From the NCBI RefSeq assembly GCF_019649055.1, contig NW_026570480.1, positions 1-64,000 on the forward strand: a stretch of 64,000 nucleotides of DNA, read 5' to 3'. Positions 11,482 through 22,454 of the stretch are shown piece by piece. Under the pieces are notes generated by a model. That model was given only the letters and a program-made list of their open reading frames with translations. It had not been told where the DNA came from and searched no databases. The position numbers were made by a program, and so were the translations under genes. The DNA is from Paramacrobiotus metropolitanus. Lineage: Eukaryota > Tardigrada > Eutardigrada > Parachela > Macrobiotidae. Each line of letters begins with the position of its first letter. The stretch's first letter is position 1.

Positions 11482-13107
11482 ATGGGCGACAATCCCAGCA
11501 CTACGAACAGACCAGTCATCAAAATTACGCATTTTAGCACTTCTCCACTGCTAGCGAACGGTAAGCGTTATGCGCTAGACTGAAGTCTTTGAGTAAGAAA
11601 TGTTTTAATCTACCAGAAAGCTCTAACGAAATGCATGCATTTACATGTACTTCGAAGTATAGAAAGTGGTCGTCCAACGGGAAAAAGACTAACAATTCCG
11701 GAAGTATACGGCGTCTCGGATATCCCGAACCCCGAATTAATTAAAGCCCACTTTTTTACGGAAGACCGATTAGACGAAACTTTGGCTCTTCGGATACTCC
11801 ATGACGCGTCTGAGATCTTCCGTACCGAACCCAACGTTCTCGTCCTCCCTTCCAACATTACCGTCGCCGGCGACATCCATGGCCAATTTTACGACCTCCT
11901 CACGATTCTCCGCACTGGTGGACCCCACTTCTTATTCCTCGGCGACTACGTCGATCGTGGCAGCTTCGGGATCGAGTGCATCCTGTACCTCTTCGCACTA
12001 AAGATCTCCTTTCCCACCAAATACTTTCTCTTACGCGGCAACCATGAAAGTCGGCATCTCACCGAGTATTTCACATTCAGGCATGAATGTCTGGTTAAAT
12101 ACTCCAAAACCGTGTATGACGCTTGTATGGATGCCTTCGACACACTACCACTGGCAGCGATCATCAATCAGCAGTTTCTGTGCATTCATGCCGGTCTTTC
12201 ACCGGAGCTCCACACCATCGCGGATCTGAATAAACTCCCACGGTTTAAGGAGACCAGCAGTGCCGGTCTCATGTGCGATATCCTCTGGTCAGACCCAGTT
12301 CAAGAATTCGGGAATGAGCTAACTCCGTACTTTTACCTACATAATACAGCGCGTGGATGTTCATATTATTACAGTTATTACGCCGTGGAGGAGTTTTTGC
12401 GGAGGAATAAATTACTGGGAATTATCCGTGGTCACGAAGCACAGAGTGCCGGGTTTAAAATCTATAAGAGCAAACAAGCCGATAGTTATCCAGTTCTCAT
12501 TTCCATCTTTTCCGCGCCGAATTACATGGATGCGTTCAAGAACAAAGCCGCGGTGCTGAACTACGCCGACGGGAAAATCCACATTCGACAATTTAACAGT
12601 GTAGAGCATCCATTCTGGCTGCCCAACTTTGCGGACGCGTTTACGTGGTCATATCCGTACATTGTCAGAAAAGTGCGGGAGATCATCTTGGTTGTATTGA
12701 GTATTTGCACGGAGGAAGAACTGGCCGAGAGCGAGAAAGACAGTCGCCGGCGCCGAGCGGTAGAGCGGAGTAAGCGCGTGTTTACGTTGAAAGTGCGCGC
12801 GGTGGAGAAGTTCGTGGAGCACTGTAAAGGGATCGAACAGTGTCAACCGTATAAGGACTTCTTGACTCTCGATTATTTCCCTTCCCCGGAGAATGATGCT
12901 CTCTTTGACAAAATTGATGTTATAGACGATACGACCGTTTCCACAGAAACAAAAAGTCTGCTTGTTAAAGCAACGTCATTGCCGACTGATTTACGGCACC
13001 TTGGCAAGACAACCAGCGGTGATGCACGCGGAGACGCACCAGTAATTCGGTCCAGTCAAAGTGTAGCACACTTTTCGATTGGTGACGATAGCGATGAGGA
13101 AGATTGA
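11482..13107 (+). CDS. Calcineurin A-like Ser/Thr phosphatase (PP2B catalytic subunit), divergent
   Basis: Proposed join of 11482-11560 and 11663-13107 (507 residues). Exon 1 (Kozak ACCATGG) encodes STTNRPVIKITHF, matching the usual calcineurin A start (STTDRVVKAVPF), so the exon is real. The acceptor is either after 11662 or after 11620 (longer). All PPP catalytic motifs are present: GDIHG, GDYVDRG, RGNHE, CIHAG, RGHEAQ and SAPNY. The segment after SAPNY through WLPNFADAFTWS, followed by IVRKVREIILVVLSICTEEEL, matches the calcineurin-B-binding helix and is specific to PP2B rather than PP1/PP2A. The tail has a basic stretch (RRRRAVERSKRV) where the calmodulin site should be, but no recognisable autoinhibitory segment; it ends acidic (DDSDEED). 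Ca2+/calmodulin-dependent dephosphorylation is known for the family. One intron only is unusual and could reflect a retrocopy. Confidence 0.9.
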
Positions 13108-14768
13108 ACTGTTGAGTTTTGAACTGTTCTTGAACGTCTTCCCCCGAGAAACACATTTTTTAATAACATTGTTTGTTGTCTGCTTTATTTGTCAGTGATG
13201 TCACCATTCTAAATTTTAATCGATTTGTTGCTGAAAGGAATTACAGTATGCTTGAACAGGTGCCCTTTCCACTGTTAGTTGGAAAAACAAGCCCAAACTG
13301 GTTCACCGTCTAAATGAATACGAACCATGACATTTTTATTGTTTTTTTTACGGAGTCCTCGGTTGATGATATACGAGTAGCTTCAACTGGAGTGTGGCGA
13401 TAGGGCAGTACATACGGTTAAATCAACCGCGGTACATAAGCACCATGTTTAGCCAAAACGTAAAACTCCAGCCGGGTGACGGCAGCAGTAAGAAATACGG
13501 CTCGGGTAGACTGGCCGATGTCAGTCCCGTTCGCACATGGAACTACGAACTGCCTACCTTGGTATATGAAAACCGCTTCACCAAACCGGTGCGAACAAAT
13601 TAAAGGTTACTCGGAAAACTTCCGATTCGTCAAAAGTGACACTGTCTCCACTATGACTCATTGAGCACTGCGTCTAGCAATACAAACAAGCCAATCGCAG
13701 AATCACCCCCCCCTTCCTTATAATCTCATTGATTTTCCCTCTGCCCGATAGCCAACTGGTTTTGCAGCTTCCATTTTGTCGTGATTTTGTCAATAATTTT
13801 GTGCATTCCCAAGCACTTACTTTGGTGTGGGGCCTGGTGTGAAACGGGCTGTTACCGTACCTACTGGGTGCCGGGCCACTGCCGGCTACCGTTTGACGTC
13901 AACATCCTTGCTTACATCGGAGCGGTTGCCATGGTGAAAGATTTGCGATTTTGTTTGTTTTTTCAGCCAATTCTCTTCTACTTCTAGCGGTCTAGCTCGA
14001 ATGTTTATCTGGGTTTCTACAACTCTGGTACGGTTTCGGCAGTCCTCAGTTTTCTCTCTTCTTCACAGACTTTTCCAAAGAACTAGTGCGTTTTACATTC
14101 GGAGTTTAGACAAAGAAAGTTGCTGTTTTGTTGTTGTTGTTGTTGCTTTCCAATTTGCAATCCAACAACGAGCAGTGAAAATACTGCACGTCGCGGTGGA
14201 GCACGTTATATTGCTGCACTTCAGGAGAGTACCTGAATTTTTATTTGGGCTGGCGTCACGAAGTTTCTCTGGAATACCACTACGTGCTGAGTGCTCTCTT
14301 CCTGGACTGCTGGTGGAAGTCAGTTTTTCACCCGAAGAATCAGATTGACTATTTGATTGATGATGATTTTATTTGATTGATTATTTACAGCTGCTCATTG
14401 TTCATATTTCGATCTCACCTTGTAGCAAAAGGCCGAAAGCGTTGCATCCCAGAGTAATTAAGGGACCAAGTTACGATACCGCATCTGGCGCACCATAATA
14501 TAGGTAAGCCTAAGCGAGTTTCATCGTGAATCGCCGTACATTTTCTGGAAACTAAGTCAACTGAGACAATAGCTCCGTTTCAAGGACAATAAACTTCACT
14601 TCGCATCGGATAAGTGAGAAAGTGAGGTATGTAATTTGCTGAACTTTTTCTGAACACCCTTTGGAGATATCGTGTTTATCTTGAAAACTTATGCAACTTT
14701 TTTGATACTTTTTTTTAAAAGGGGAATTCAAAAAAGAAAAGGGGGTATTGCGTTAAACACTAACCAAG
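13108..14768. other. Intergenic
   Basis: 3' flank of the phosphatase and otherwise unassigned. One ORF with a good start context (CACCATG at 13445-13603, 52 codons) has coding-like composition but no motif I recognise and could be a short exon. It is listed here rather than called as a gene. Confidence 0.4.
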
Positions 14769-14921
14769 CTTGCAAGTTGCAAGAACCTGCGAGAATTGAA
14801 ATTTTTAGTTACAGACTTACAGTTGCGGGTTGCCATTATATTTCAACCAGTTTTGCAATATTAGAAAGCGTTTGCAGTTGCAAACGCTTTCTAACATTGC
14901 AGTTGCAAACGCTTGAAAATA
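14769..14921. repeat. Cluster of hairpins built on TTGCAAACGCTT-type units
   Basis: Positions 14861-14876 and 14879-14894 are perfect 16-bp inverted arms separated by only GT. A third, partial unit (TGCAGTTGCAAACGCTT) follows at about 14898. A smaller palindrome (CTTGCAA-G-TTGCAAG) lies near 14770. They sit just upstream of the transposase-like fragment and could be its sub-terminal repeats. Confidence 0.7.
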
Positions 14922-14982
14922 CCGTCTCAAATAGTACGAGTATAAATAGAAAACAGCGTAACCTAAGAAACCTAAGATAACT

Positions 14983-15781
14983 TTGCCTGAAAGTGAGAAC
15001 ACCGACACTGCATCTGAGGAAGATGCTGTCGTCAGCAACACCACCGAATCTGCCAGTGTTATAGAAGAAGCCGTTGAAAGCGAAGCTTTGCTGTCACCAT
15101 GCTACAAAGACACAGGCAGTTTTAAATCTCATCCGCATCGATCACGGGGGTACTTGTTCATCATACGCGCCTGTGGCCATATCGATGCCTTTTCTCCACT
15201 GTATAAGTAAGAGATATTGCCTGAGTTACTACAGAACATATTAAACGTAACGGTGACACAAACATCAATGGTTTACACGATCATCACAGAACAAAAATTC
15301 ACTTTGCAGGTCAGAATCGGTCTCACAGGTGTTCCTAATTGTCGCGGCATGGCTATACCACACTCTGAAAACTTATCCACAAGAGAAATGGGGATCAATG
15401 TTTATTGCATACGACAATATGTGCAAACTGGATTCTCTGAAAGCAACTAAGCGGCCGCTTCCGTTAGCCAAACCTTACGATACAATGTGGAGCGCCGTAG
15501 GAAAAGTTATTGACAAGTTCCACCTAGACAACCACGTTGGTCATGAGTGTCATACCTTATATAATCCGGTTCGCATTAAGGAAACCCACCCAACTCTCAA
15601 ATCAGCCAACACTCAAGCTTGCGAGCAAACAAACGCTTGGATTGGGCGCTATAAATTCGCGCTGTTAAAGATGTCCAAGTATCGTCAACTCTTTTTCCTG
15701 CACAGGCTCATCAAACGGCGGAACAAATACTTGGCAAAACTATTTTCTGCCGATCTTGACAACGAGATGCCACTGGATTGA
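14983..15781 (+). mobile_element. KDZ-transposase-like fragment (C-terminal part)
   Basis: Two exons, about 14983-15206 and 15310-15781, join across GTAAGA...TTTGCAG (103 bp) to give the continuous phrase HIDAFSPLYKSESVSQVFL. Exon 2 continues with LYHTLKTYPQEKWGSMFIAYDN, IDKFHLDNHVGHECHTLYNP and NTQACEQTNAWIGRYKF. The motif N-T-x-x-CEQ-x-x-x-W plus FFLHR and KRRNKY resembles the C-terminal catalytic part of Kyakuja-Dileera-Zisupton transposases. The frame is blocked upstream by a TAA with no ATG, so the N-terminal part and zinc fingers are missing. It is probably a truncated or partly domesticated copy. Family assignment is from memory. Confidence 0.6.
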
Positions 15782-16320
15782 AGCTTCACCGAATTCAGTC
15801 CCACTATGCGGTAGTTGTTTTGTGTCAAACGATAGTGGACAGTCTTTGTGCTTCATAATTGTGCTCACATTTTTCCCCAAGGATTTAATATTATTTTTAA
15901 GCGTCGTGTCTAAGCCAGCAAACCGATTTTGCAATCGCGTCCGATCATTTCGGCCGAGTTAAATTTGAATCATATGCGATCAGCACCGACGCTGTTCATT
16001 TCGCTTAATAGTCACTGTGGCTAGCACTCAATACGGCCACCACTTGTTTGGCCTTCAACATTTGTGGGTCTAGTCTTCGTTACTTTCTGTTTATGATTTT
16101 CCAATGTTTTTTTTATGCTCCTTATGACTTTATATGCCTTTTTGTCTTTTGTCTTTATTTTGTCTTTTTATGTCATCGCTTTGTTATTTCATTGATAAAA
16201 ACCTAAATACTGCAAAAAAATAACGTTAGGAAAATTTTCCTGATCATAGACGGTGATCGTCTTGTACAGCTTCTCACATTCTATGGCTTCTCAGTATGTG
16301 AGCTGCCCGTGGCACACATG
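15782..16320. other. Intergenic, T-rich
   Basis: 3' flank of the transposase-like fragment. A run of TTTTATGT/TGTCTTT-type low complexity lies around 16090-16190. No coding exon seen. Confidence 0.5.
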
Positions 16321-16575
16321 CGGTTTCACGGTGGTTCCATTTGCTATAGGTTCATCTGGTTCAAAGAGTAGAGCGGTAGTGTGACATCGTGTGAGCAAGT
16401 TTGAGCGTACTTGGTTCACTTGTGGTTCCACGGAGGTTCCATGTGGTTCCATAGGTTCACCTGGTTCAAGGGGTAAAGCGGTAGTGTGACAGCGTGTCGG
16501 CATGTAGGAGTATACTTGGTTCACTTGTAGTTTCACGGTGGTTCCATGTGGTGCCATAGGTTTATCTGGTTCCAT
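16321..16575 (+). repeat. 105-bp tandem repeat, about 2.4 copies
   Basis: The phrase GGTTCAtCTGGTTCaa recurs at 16349, 16454 and, degenerate, at 16559: exactly 105 bp apart each time. Units share GCGGTAGTGTGACA and ACTTGGTTCACTTGTgGTT. The array runs into the start of the next gene, whose first codons echo the unit (GGAACCACTtatGTCCTA). Confidence 0.85.
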
Positions 16576-16626
16576 TGGTTCAGAACCTGGTGAACCACTC
16601 GTGTCCTAGCCTATGGGTTCATTCCT

Positions 16627-17554
16627 ATGGAACCACTTAATGTCCTAACTTGGACATTCTATGATTATCCTCAGTGCAATTGGAATGCCAAGAAACAGTG
16701 TTACTTTCTCTCGTCGACGGCTGTGTACAAGTGCCTCCGCACCAGCACCCGCCATGTCATTCTGACGGATCCCGAGCGGCAGATGAAAACGGAGGATGTG
16801 CTGAAAGTGCTGGACATGATCCATTACCTAGCGCAGCAGCGAGCAGGGGTACACCTGACGACACTGCATCTAGTCGGCTTGCAGCTGAACTTCCTGATTA
16901 CCAGCTCAACCGACGATTTTAACCCAGTAGCCTGCGTCCTGCATAACAGTGACGCTGGGCGTCAGCACACCTATTGTCCGATCCGTGGATACTGTCGTCT
17001 GGAGGACTTCATATGGATAGGCCGCGGTCTGCCTTGTAAAACACTCCACTTGGTAGATTGTAGAATCAAATGGCTCTGTCCCTTCGACACGCCCGACAGA
17101 CGGAGACGGGGCCCCGTTCTGACAATGGAGTTACCGGTGGTACGCTTGATGATAAATGAGGATTTCGGATGCTCAGTGTGGACGGCATGTGAGACGGCGT
17201 TGGCGGTGCCGTCTGATGCAGAGCTACACGAGCTGGGCCGGTGGGTCACTGCTGTGTTCGGTTTGCGTGACGATGACCTGCGCCCAGTTGCCGTCTGCAA
17301 GGTAAGATTGTCTGCCAGAGTTTTTATCTTCCTTTCTAACGTCTACGAGGATCAATACATGTGTGATAATTTTACGTTGGCAGACGTTGTGTGCCACACA
17401 CTCCAGTGATCCGCGTCCCTCTGCATATTACCGGGGGAGAAAGTGGTGCGTCGACGGCCTGGGAGATGTACAATTGGCGAAACTGTCGCGTATTACCATG
17501 TATTTCCTCAAGCAGCTAGCACTGCCTACCGGGAAAGGCTGGAAATTTGCGTGA
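16627..17554 (+). CDS. F-box-family protein C-terminal part, 5' exons missing
   Basis: Join of 16627-17301 and 17384-17554 (281 residues if ATG 16627 is used), with an 82-bp phase-0 intron (GTAAGA...TTGGCAG). After about 16675 it aligns with the C-terminal half of the gene at 34976-37853: YFLSSTAVYKCLR...HVILTDP against YLLSCTVRSTTKSLTILEP, then the LELPVVRLMI-type strand and the WTACETALAVPSDAEL region. No F-box or N-terminal Tudor-like exon lies upstream; instead the 105-bp repeat abuts the start. It is therefore either a 5'-truncated copy or a gene whose first exons were replaced. An acceptor-like TTATCCTCAG at 16665-16674 lies exactly in frame. The reading frame itself is intact. Confidence 0.6.
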
Positions 17555-18554
17555 CAGTCGGTATCCTGAGCAATGCATTAAGTGGCAGTCTTTTGAAATG
17601 ATTTTATATCATTTGGTATCATTTATGAGTGTGTTTTCCGGTTGGATCAGTGTATTTCGCTGTATTCACTTCTTCCTTTGTAGTGTTGGGTCATTTTTAT
17701 ATAGCTATCCAATTTTTTTTATTGATGTTTGTACCTTTGTAACGACGTAGCCAATAGATATAGTTTTCCAATCAGCGAGTGTGAAGTCTAGAGTCTGGAT
17801 ACTGGGCCCGCTTTATAATCTGCACGCATGCTTTAATTTATAAAGTACTAGTACATTTCTTACGCAGCCTTAAGAAAACATCACTAATTAGTAATTACTC
17901 AGTGTCCCTTGACCCACACGGTTAATCACAGAGAACATTTTACCTAAATTTGCCCCTATCGGCGCCGTTCCCAGGTTAGATGCCGCATTGCTTCGTCGGA
18001 TTTAGTCATTTAGATGCTGATCCGCTAGCGCAGAAATTATGTGGCCCGCTTTTCGCCCGTTTCCGGATGGATCTTCTCTCCCACCAATGTTATCATGCCG
18101 GTTGCTCCCGGTTCTGGTGGTCCGACTGTCTCGAAGTCCAGAGCGCTGAATAGGTAGTCTTGGGAGATATCTCGGTATTTTTCCCCCTTGCTTTGCGGGG
18201 CCCTCCCGCGCGTGTTGCGTTGCTACGATGTGCGATATGGCCATTCTGTTGTCGCAGGCCAACATTTCGCCCTTTCTCACAGGAGTCACAGCTACTAGAA
18301 TAGTCTATTCTAGTGGCTTTGCCGCTCTTCCATCGTGTCAAGGTGACAACATCTTGGCGGTTGCTGTCTGTTAGACAGCAAGCTACCTTGTGTACAGAAA
18401 CCTACCTTGTGTACAGATTGTACAGATAGCTTGTGTACAGATTGTACAGATACCTTGTGTTAGACAGTTTCTTTCAAAGCCGCCAAAAGACAGTTGCGCT
18501 TTCAAATAGCGCTTAGACATTTATACGTAGGGATACTTCAACGGCTTTTCTTGC
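17555..18554. other. Intergenic with short tandem repeat
   Basis: Unassigned apart from the 24-bp tandem repeat at about 18383-18460. Overlapping minus-strand ORFs at 18002-18341 are Cys/His-containing but have no clear family match. Confidence 0.5.
18383..18460. repeat. CTTGTGTACAGATTGTACAGATA tandem repeat
   Basis: Three to four imperfect copies of a unit containing CTTGTGTACAGATTGTACAG, bracketed by GTTAGACAG copies (about 18370 and 18458). Confidence 0.7.
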
Positions 18555-18870
18555 AGCTGACCATGAGGGCATGGTAGTCCCGGGCGTCTGTATATTTTTT
18601 TTGTCTTTTGCTTCGGCCATTAAGCAGCCGGTGTTGTCTCGGTAAACAGGTACACATGCACGTCCTGACCAGCGGAAATCATCTGTCGGCTATCTTCCTA
18701 CTACATTATTTTCTATCATACCAAATCTGTGGAATTCTTCATTTCAAAGATTCCTAACTGCGGTTTCGTTTTTTCAGTACCGGGTACACGTATGTACGCT
18801 GTCGGGGTTCATGACGGATATTTTGCAATATTTCGACATGAGCGCTCTTTGAGCTGCGTCGAGCTGTGTC
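18555..18870 (+). pseudogene. Dead fragment of the neighbouring GPCR gene
   Basis: DNA-level match to the middle of the GPCR at 19530-20530. The match covers GGGCGTCTGTATATTTTTTT and CATGCACGTCCTGACCAGCG, then TATCATACCAAATCTGTGG. The last two stand for CATGCACGTCCTGATTAGCG and TATCATACCAAGTCTGTGG in the live copy. A further stretch (about 18780-18850) matches the TM4 to extracellular-loop-2 region. Frames are broken and the DRY-equivalent is lost. It lies about 1 kb upstream in the same orientation, so it is an old tandem duplicate. Confidence 0.7.
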
Positions 18871-19529
18871 GGGTAATACAAAACGCCACTGACAGCACAC
18901 GAGACCCAGCGAAAAAGGAAACAGTCATCACTGAAATGATGCAGGAGAATCCTGAAAAATGATGATTAAATTTATTTGGAAGCTCTGACGTGCGGGTGGG
19001 CAGAGCACTGGGAACGGAGAATACAACTCATTAATTTGAGAGATGCAGTCAGATGGAAAAGCAATACAGTCGCTTGATCAAAATTATTCTTCCAATTGCA
19101 TACACAGACCATGTCAAATTGTGACCTTGAGAAATTCCCATATGCTTGCTGGCTGATGAAATTTTGAATAGGTTTCCTTTCAGTTTTATTTTCGTTTCGA
19201 CCCATAGTAAACGTAAGAGTATAACAGCGGCTCACTCAATTCATCCACAAATTAATAGTGCAGTCTACGCGTTACGCAAACGGTGATACTTGTTGTTGCT
19301 GATGTCCGTACGTGCAATATTTACGTCTAATTTCGTGCGTAGGTAGCTCTGACTCAACATCGGACGACTCCCTTAGAAATGGGGACAAAGGGTTAATTTC
19401 CAAATTACCTCTGGGAGGCATACATATTTCCATGGAAAATACGATGCGCGAAATTAAACGACAAACTGCACTACTTCACGCGAAGAGCCATCCGCCAAGC
19501 TGCGCGTTGCTTTGTTTCCCAGCAAAAAT
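18871..19529. other. 5' flank of the GPCR gene
   Basis: No coding exon recognised. Expected to include the promoter of the gene at 19530. Confidence 0.4.
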
Positions 19530-20530
19530 ATGGGTGAGAACACCAGCATTAATAACGCATCAGCCCCGTTATACTGGCATGCAAATAATAACTTTAAGCA
19601 TGGCGTGATATCTTCGCACTGGTCTGTTCACAACTTCATCGAACTGTTAATGGTAATTGCAGCCGTTGGGTTGAATTTTGGTGTCCTCCTATACAATTTC
19701 ATCAAGCCGCGACAAATCACCTCCTTTAGCATTTACCTCATAGCGTTATATTTGGCCAATCTGGTCTTCTTTCTCGCTGCGCGTCCTTTCCTGATGATCA
19801 GCGAGGTGTACGCCACCTGGACGCTGGGTCGTAGTATGTGTATTTTTTACTTATACGTGGCCAAAGTGGTCAGCATTATCCCAGTGTACATGCACGTCCT
19901 GATTAGCGTTAACCGTCTGTGGGCCTATATCTTTCCGCTGCATTATCGCTCCTATCATACCAAGTCTGTGGCATTGCTAATCTCCTTAGCGGCGGTTGCG
20001 TGGGTACATGTGTTTGCTTTATCAGGATTCCTTGTGGATATCTTGCGGAATTACCGGCGCGAGCACATCCCTAACTGCACAAGCTATGCAGGATTCATAA
20101 TGGCGTGGAAACATACCGAATATGTTGTTGATCGCATCTTGCCTTTATGTTTCATCGTTTCTGCTTACACGTACTTGGTAATCAAGCGCCGGCAAAACGA
20201 AGAAGGCACAATTCAGCTGTTGCACCACAACGGGCGTTAACCGATATGACGCAATCGCCGGCCTACGCAGCGGGTAATACGACCCAGATAGAAAGCCAAA
20301 GGTCACTACGCAAGGTTAAACCCTTTTTGGTCCTCACGTTGACATCTGTCAGCGTTCTTGTTTGCTGGATGCCTATAGATGTATATTTTATTTGTTGGTT
20401 TCTGGATTGTCCCTTATTACGGAATGTATTTTACGTTTGCTCTCTTTTATATGGCGCTGAGGGTGTGTTCGATCCTTTCATGTTCATTTTCAGTCTACGC
20501 AGACCGAAATCGCGTTACTATAGCGGATAA
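19530..20530 (+). CDS. Rhodopsin-family GPCR, one frameshift in intracellular loop 3
   Basis: Starts at ATG 19530 (MGENTSINNASAPLYW, two N-glycosylation sequons). TM1-TM5 run in one frame to TAA at 20240. TM6 and TM7 continue in the next frame to 20530, so one base is gained or lost between about 20150 and 20240, in the loop after VIKRRQ. TM3 ends with ISVNRLWAYIFPLHY, where the DRY motif has become NRL. TM6 keeps CWMPIDVY (the CWxP switch). TM7 has DPFMF in place of NPxxY. The family resembles the aminergic-like receptors at 43811, 49910 and 56885 (ISVDRLWAVTFP). The loop is where a shift could be tolerated least visibly. A recent pseudogene or a sequence error are both possible. Ligand unknown. 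Confidence 0.75.
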
Positions 20531-20891
20531 TGTACGAGCGGTGCGTAAAACAGCGGTGCGTGAACTGTGATGAAAAATGCCTAATACAGTAAAATAATTT
20601 TTGTACCAGTAGCAACTCTGTTTTATCGTTGGAATTGGCCATGACCTCTATAGTACCTACAGTAGAACTGCCTCGTACGTGCTTTCAGTTTTCATATTCC
20701 CTATACGTTTTTTATCTGAAACCATTTGTCCGTTTGTTATAACCAAGCTAGTCCATTAATTTTAATAGTTTAACAAGGTCATGATCGCAGGTGCTGTTGA
20801 TGTAGCATCCGTTGCATGGCTGATCGATACAACTTTAACTGATATGCGCTTTTTCCGGGTACCCATGAAAAACCTACTAGTGTAACAATAT
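20531..20891. other. Convergent intergenic region
   Basis: Between the 3' ends of the GPCR and the small secreted gene. The string GCGCTTTTTCCGG occurs at about 20847 and again inside exon 3 of the secreted gene (about 20921), a small local duplication. Confidence 0.5.
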
Positions 20892-21346
20892 CTAGTAGAT
20901 TTCCTGTGCTGTGGCAATTGCGCTTTTTCCGGACATCAGATCATCAAAAACGGCGCCGTTTTCCAGCATCAGGAATGTGTCCAGATTTAATGATGCTTGT
21001 GGCTGTTGGACTGTCGAACAAGAAAAATTACAAAATAAGATGAAACAGATAATAGTTTACTGAATTTCAAATAACTGAATGATATTGTTGGCAATAAATA
21101 TAAGCACCGGGACATTTTAAGGTACGAACAGCATGATAATTGTACCTGGCGCAGCGTTGCCCGCCGCCGTGTCACTGCCGATGTTCGCGTCGCCAGAATC
21201 AACTGCAAAGAATGCAAAAATTGGCTTTCAAAGCTAATCAGGCAATCGAAAAATACTGTACCACAATTTTTGAGGCTCGCTTTTGTTTTACCTGGAGCAC
21301 CACGAGTGAAGACTACTACAGTCAAAAGAACAAGGCATGCAAGCAT
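20892..21346 (-). CDS. Small secreted protein, three exons
   Basis: Proposed minus-strand join: 21292-21346, 21146-21202 and 20892-21010 (76 residues). All three junctions are phase 1, with GTAAAA...TTTGCAG and GTACAA...TTGTTCGACAG introns (89 and 135 bp). Residues 1-17 are a signal peptide (MLACLVLLTVVVFTRGA). The mature part is short, Ser/Asp/Ala-rich at first (SGDANIGSDTAAGNAAP), then NLDTFLMLENGAVFDDLM and a C-terminal EIY. No cysteines and no dibasic sites. I do not recognise the family. The reading frame through all three exons and the higher GC of exons 2 and 3 than of the introns support it. A single long ORF that reads through the introns covers exons 1-2 but ignores these splice sites. 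Confidence 0.6.
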
Positions 21347-22454
21347 GATATTATCTGAGTTAGTTAGGAGTGATTTAGTGTCAGAATAAATTTTGGTGTA
21401 AGAATATTTTCGGTAAGCACATGATAACCATATGAGAATGTCAAAATCCACGTACAGATAGAAAACGAGAAAGCTTGAGAAATGATACCGTGGCGTGTTC
21501 GCCACCGATTTTATACCATTTTCCGGTAATGAAGCACACAATATCGAGTAGAAAGTACTTACAATGTATACCCAGCACTAAAAGCAGCAATAAATTCAGA
21601 CATTCATAGCTGATGAAATTATTACTTTTGTCTCTTTTGCGGCAGGCCCTTATATTATGGCTTGCGCCGTGATCGTGTGCCATTAGCCGGCATGTGTTTG
21701 GCGTGATGGATCTCGGGTTTATGACCTACGTCGTCAAAATGTTTTGAATAACAACCTTTGCAGGAGTGCGTTTGCTGAGGGCTATTAAGTTTGATAATTT
21801 GCAGTTGGTTTCATTTAGTACGCCAAGTAGCATACTTTAACTGACCTAAATATTGTCTTGTTGTTTCGAACTGTGGTACGTCCACGATGTAATTTATTAC
21901 ACATAAAGAAAAGCGCATTCCTTTCCACAGTTACACTAGGAAAGAAGCATGTGAGTATCCAATAGAAGATACCATAATAAGTGCCAGTAAAAAGCAGCAA
22001 AAAACAAAATTAAATTAATATTTTCAGTCTTTAACTTTCAGGTGCCATTGAGGAAGAACTTTGAGATAGTGTGCGCCATATAAACACCGGCATTTTTTTA
22101 TCCCGATGATCACCGTTAATTAATCTGGATGACCATTAACATTATTTTAATCCCAGACTAAAGCTTATGCTGTTCATTCAAATAATCCAAAACGTTGTTA
22201 CGATCCCCTTCCCCTAAAACGTTATACAAATGCGGTTAAAGTTAAAACTTCAAATATGTATAACGATTACAGATAAAGTAAACCATAGCGCTTCTATGTG
22301 GTCTTTCGAGATAACAGCTCGTAAGGCATTACTTTTACTGGCACATCACCACGCAAAAGGCAAAATAGCTTGGACGAATCCTTCAGCAGATTTCGTGAAG
22401 ATTCGCTCGCTTGGATATGTTGTGCTGCAAAAAGGAATGCTGCGTCAGGATAAA
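21347..22454. other. Intergenic, AT-rich
   Basis: 5' flank of the small secreted gene and 3' flank of the receptor cyclase (both minus strand). No coding exon recognised. Confidence 0.5.

Noticed and set aside
13445-13603. 52-codon ORF with good start context, faintly like COX7A
   Set aside because: Only a handful of matching residues and no second exon with the membrane helix; kept as a note only.
18002-18341. Overlapping minus-strand ORFs with Cys/His residues, possibly a gag zinc knuckle
   Set aside because: The spacing does not fit C-x2-C-x4-H-x4-C in any one frame and no neighbouring retroelement domain is visible.
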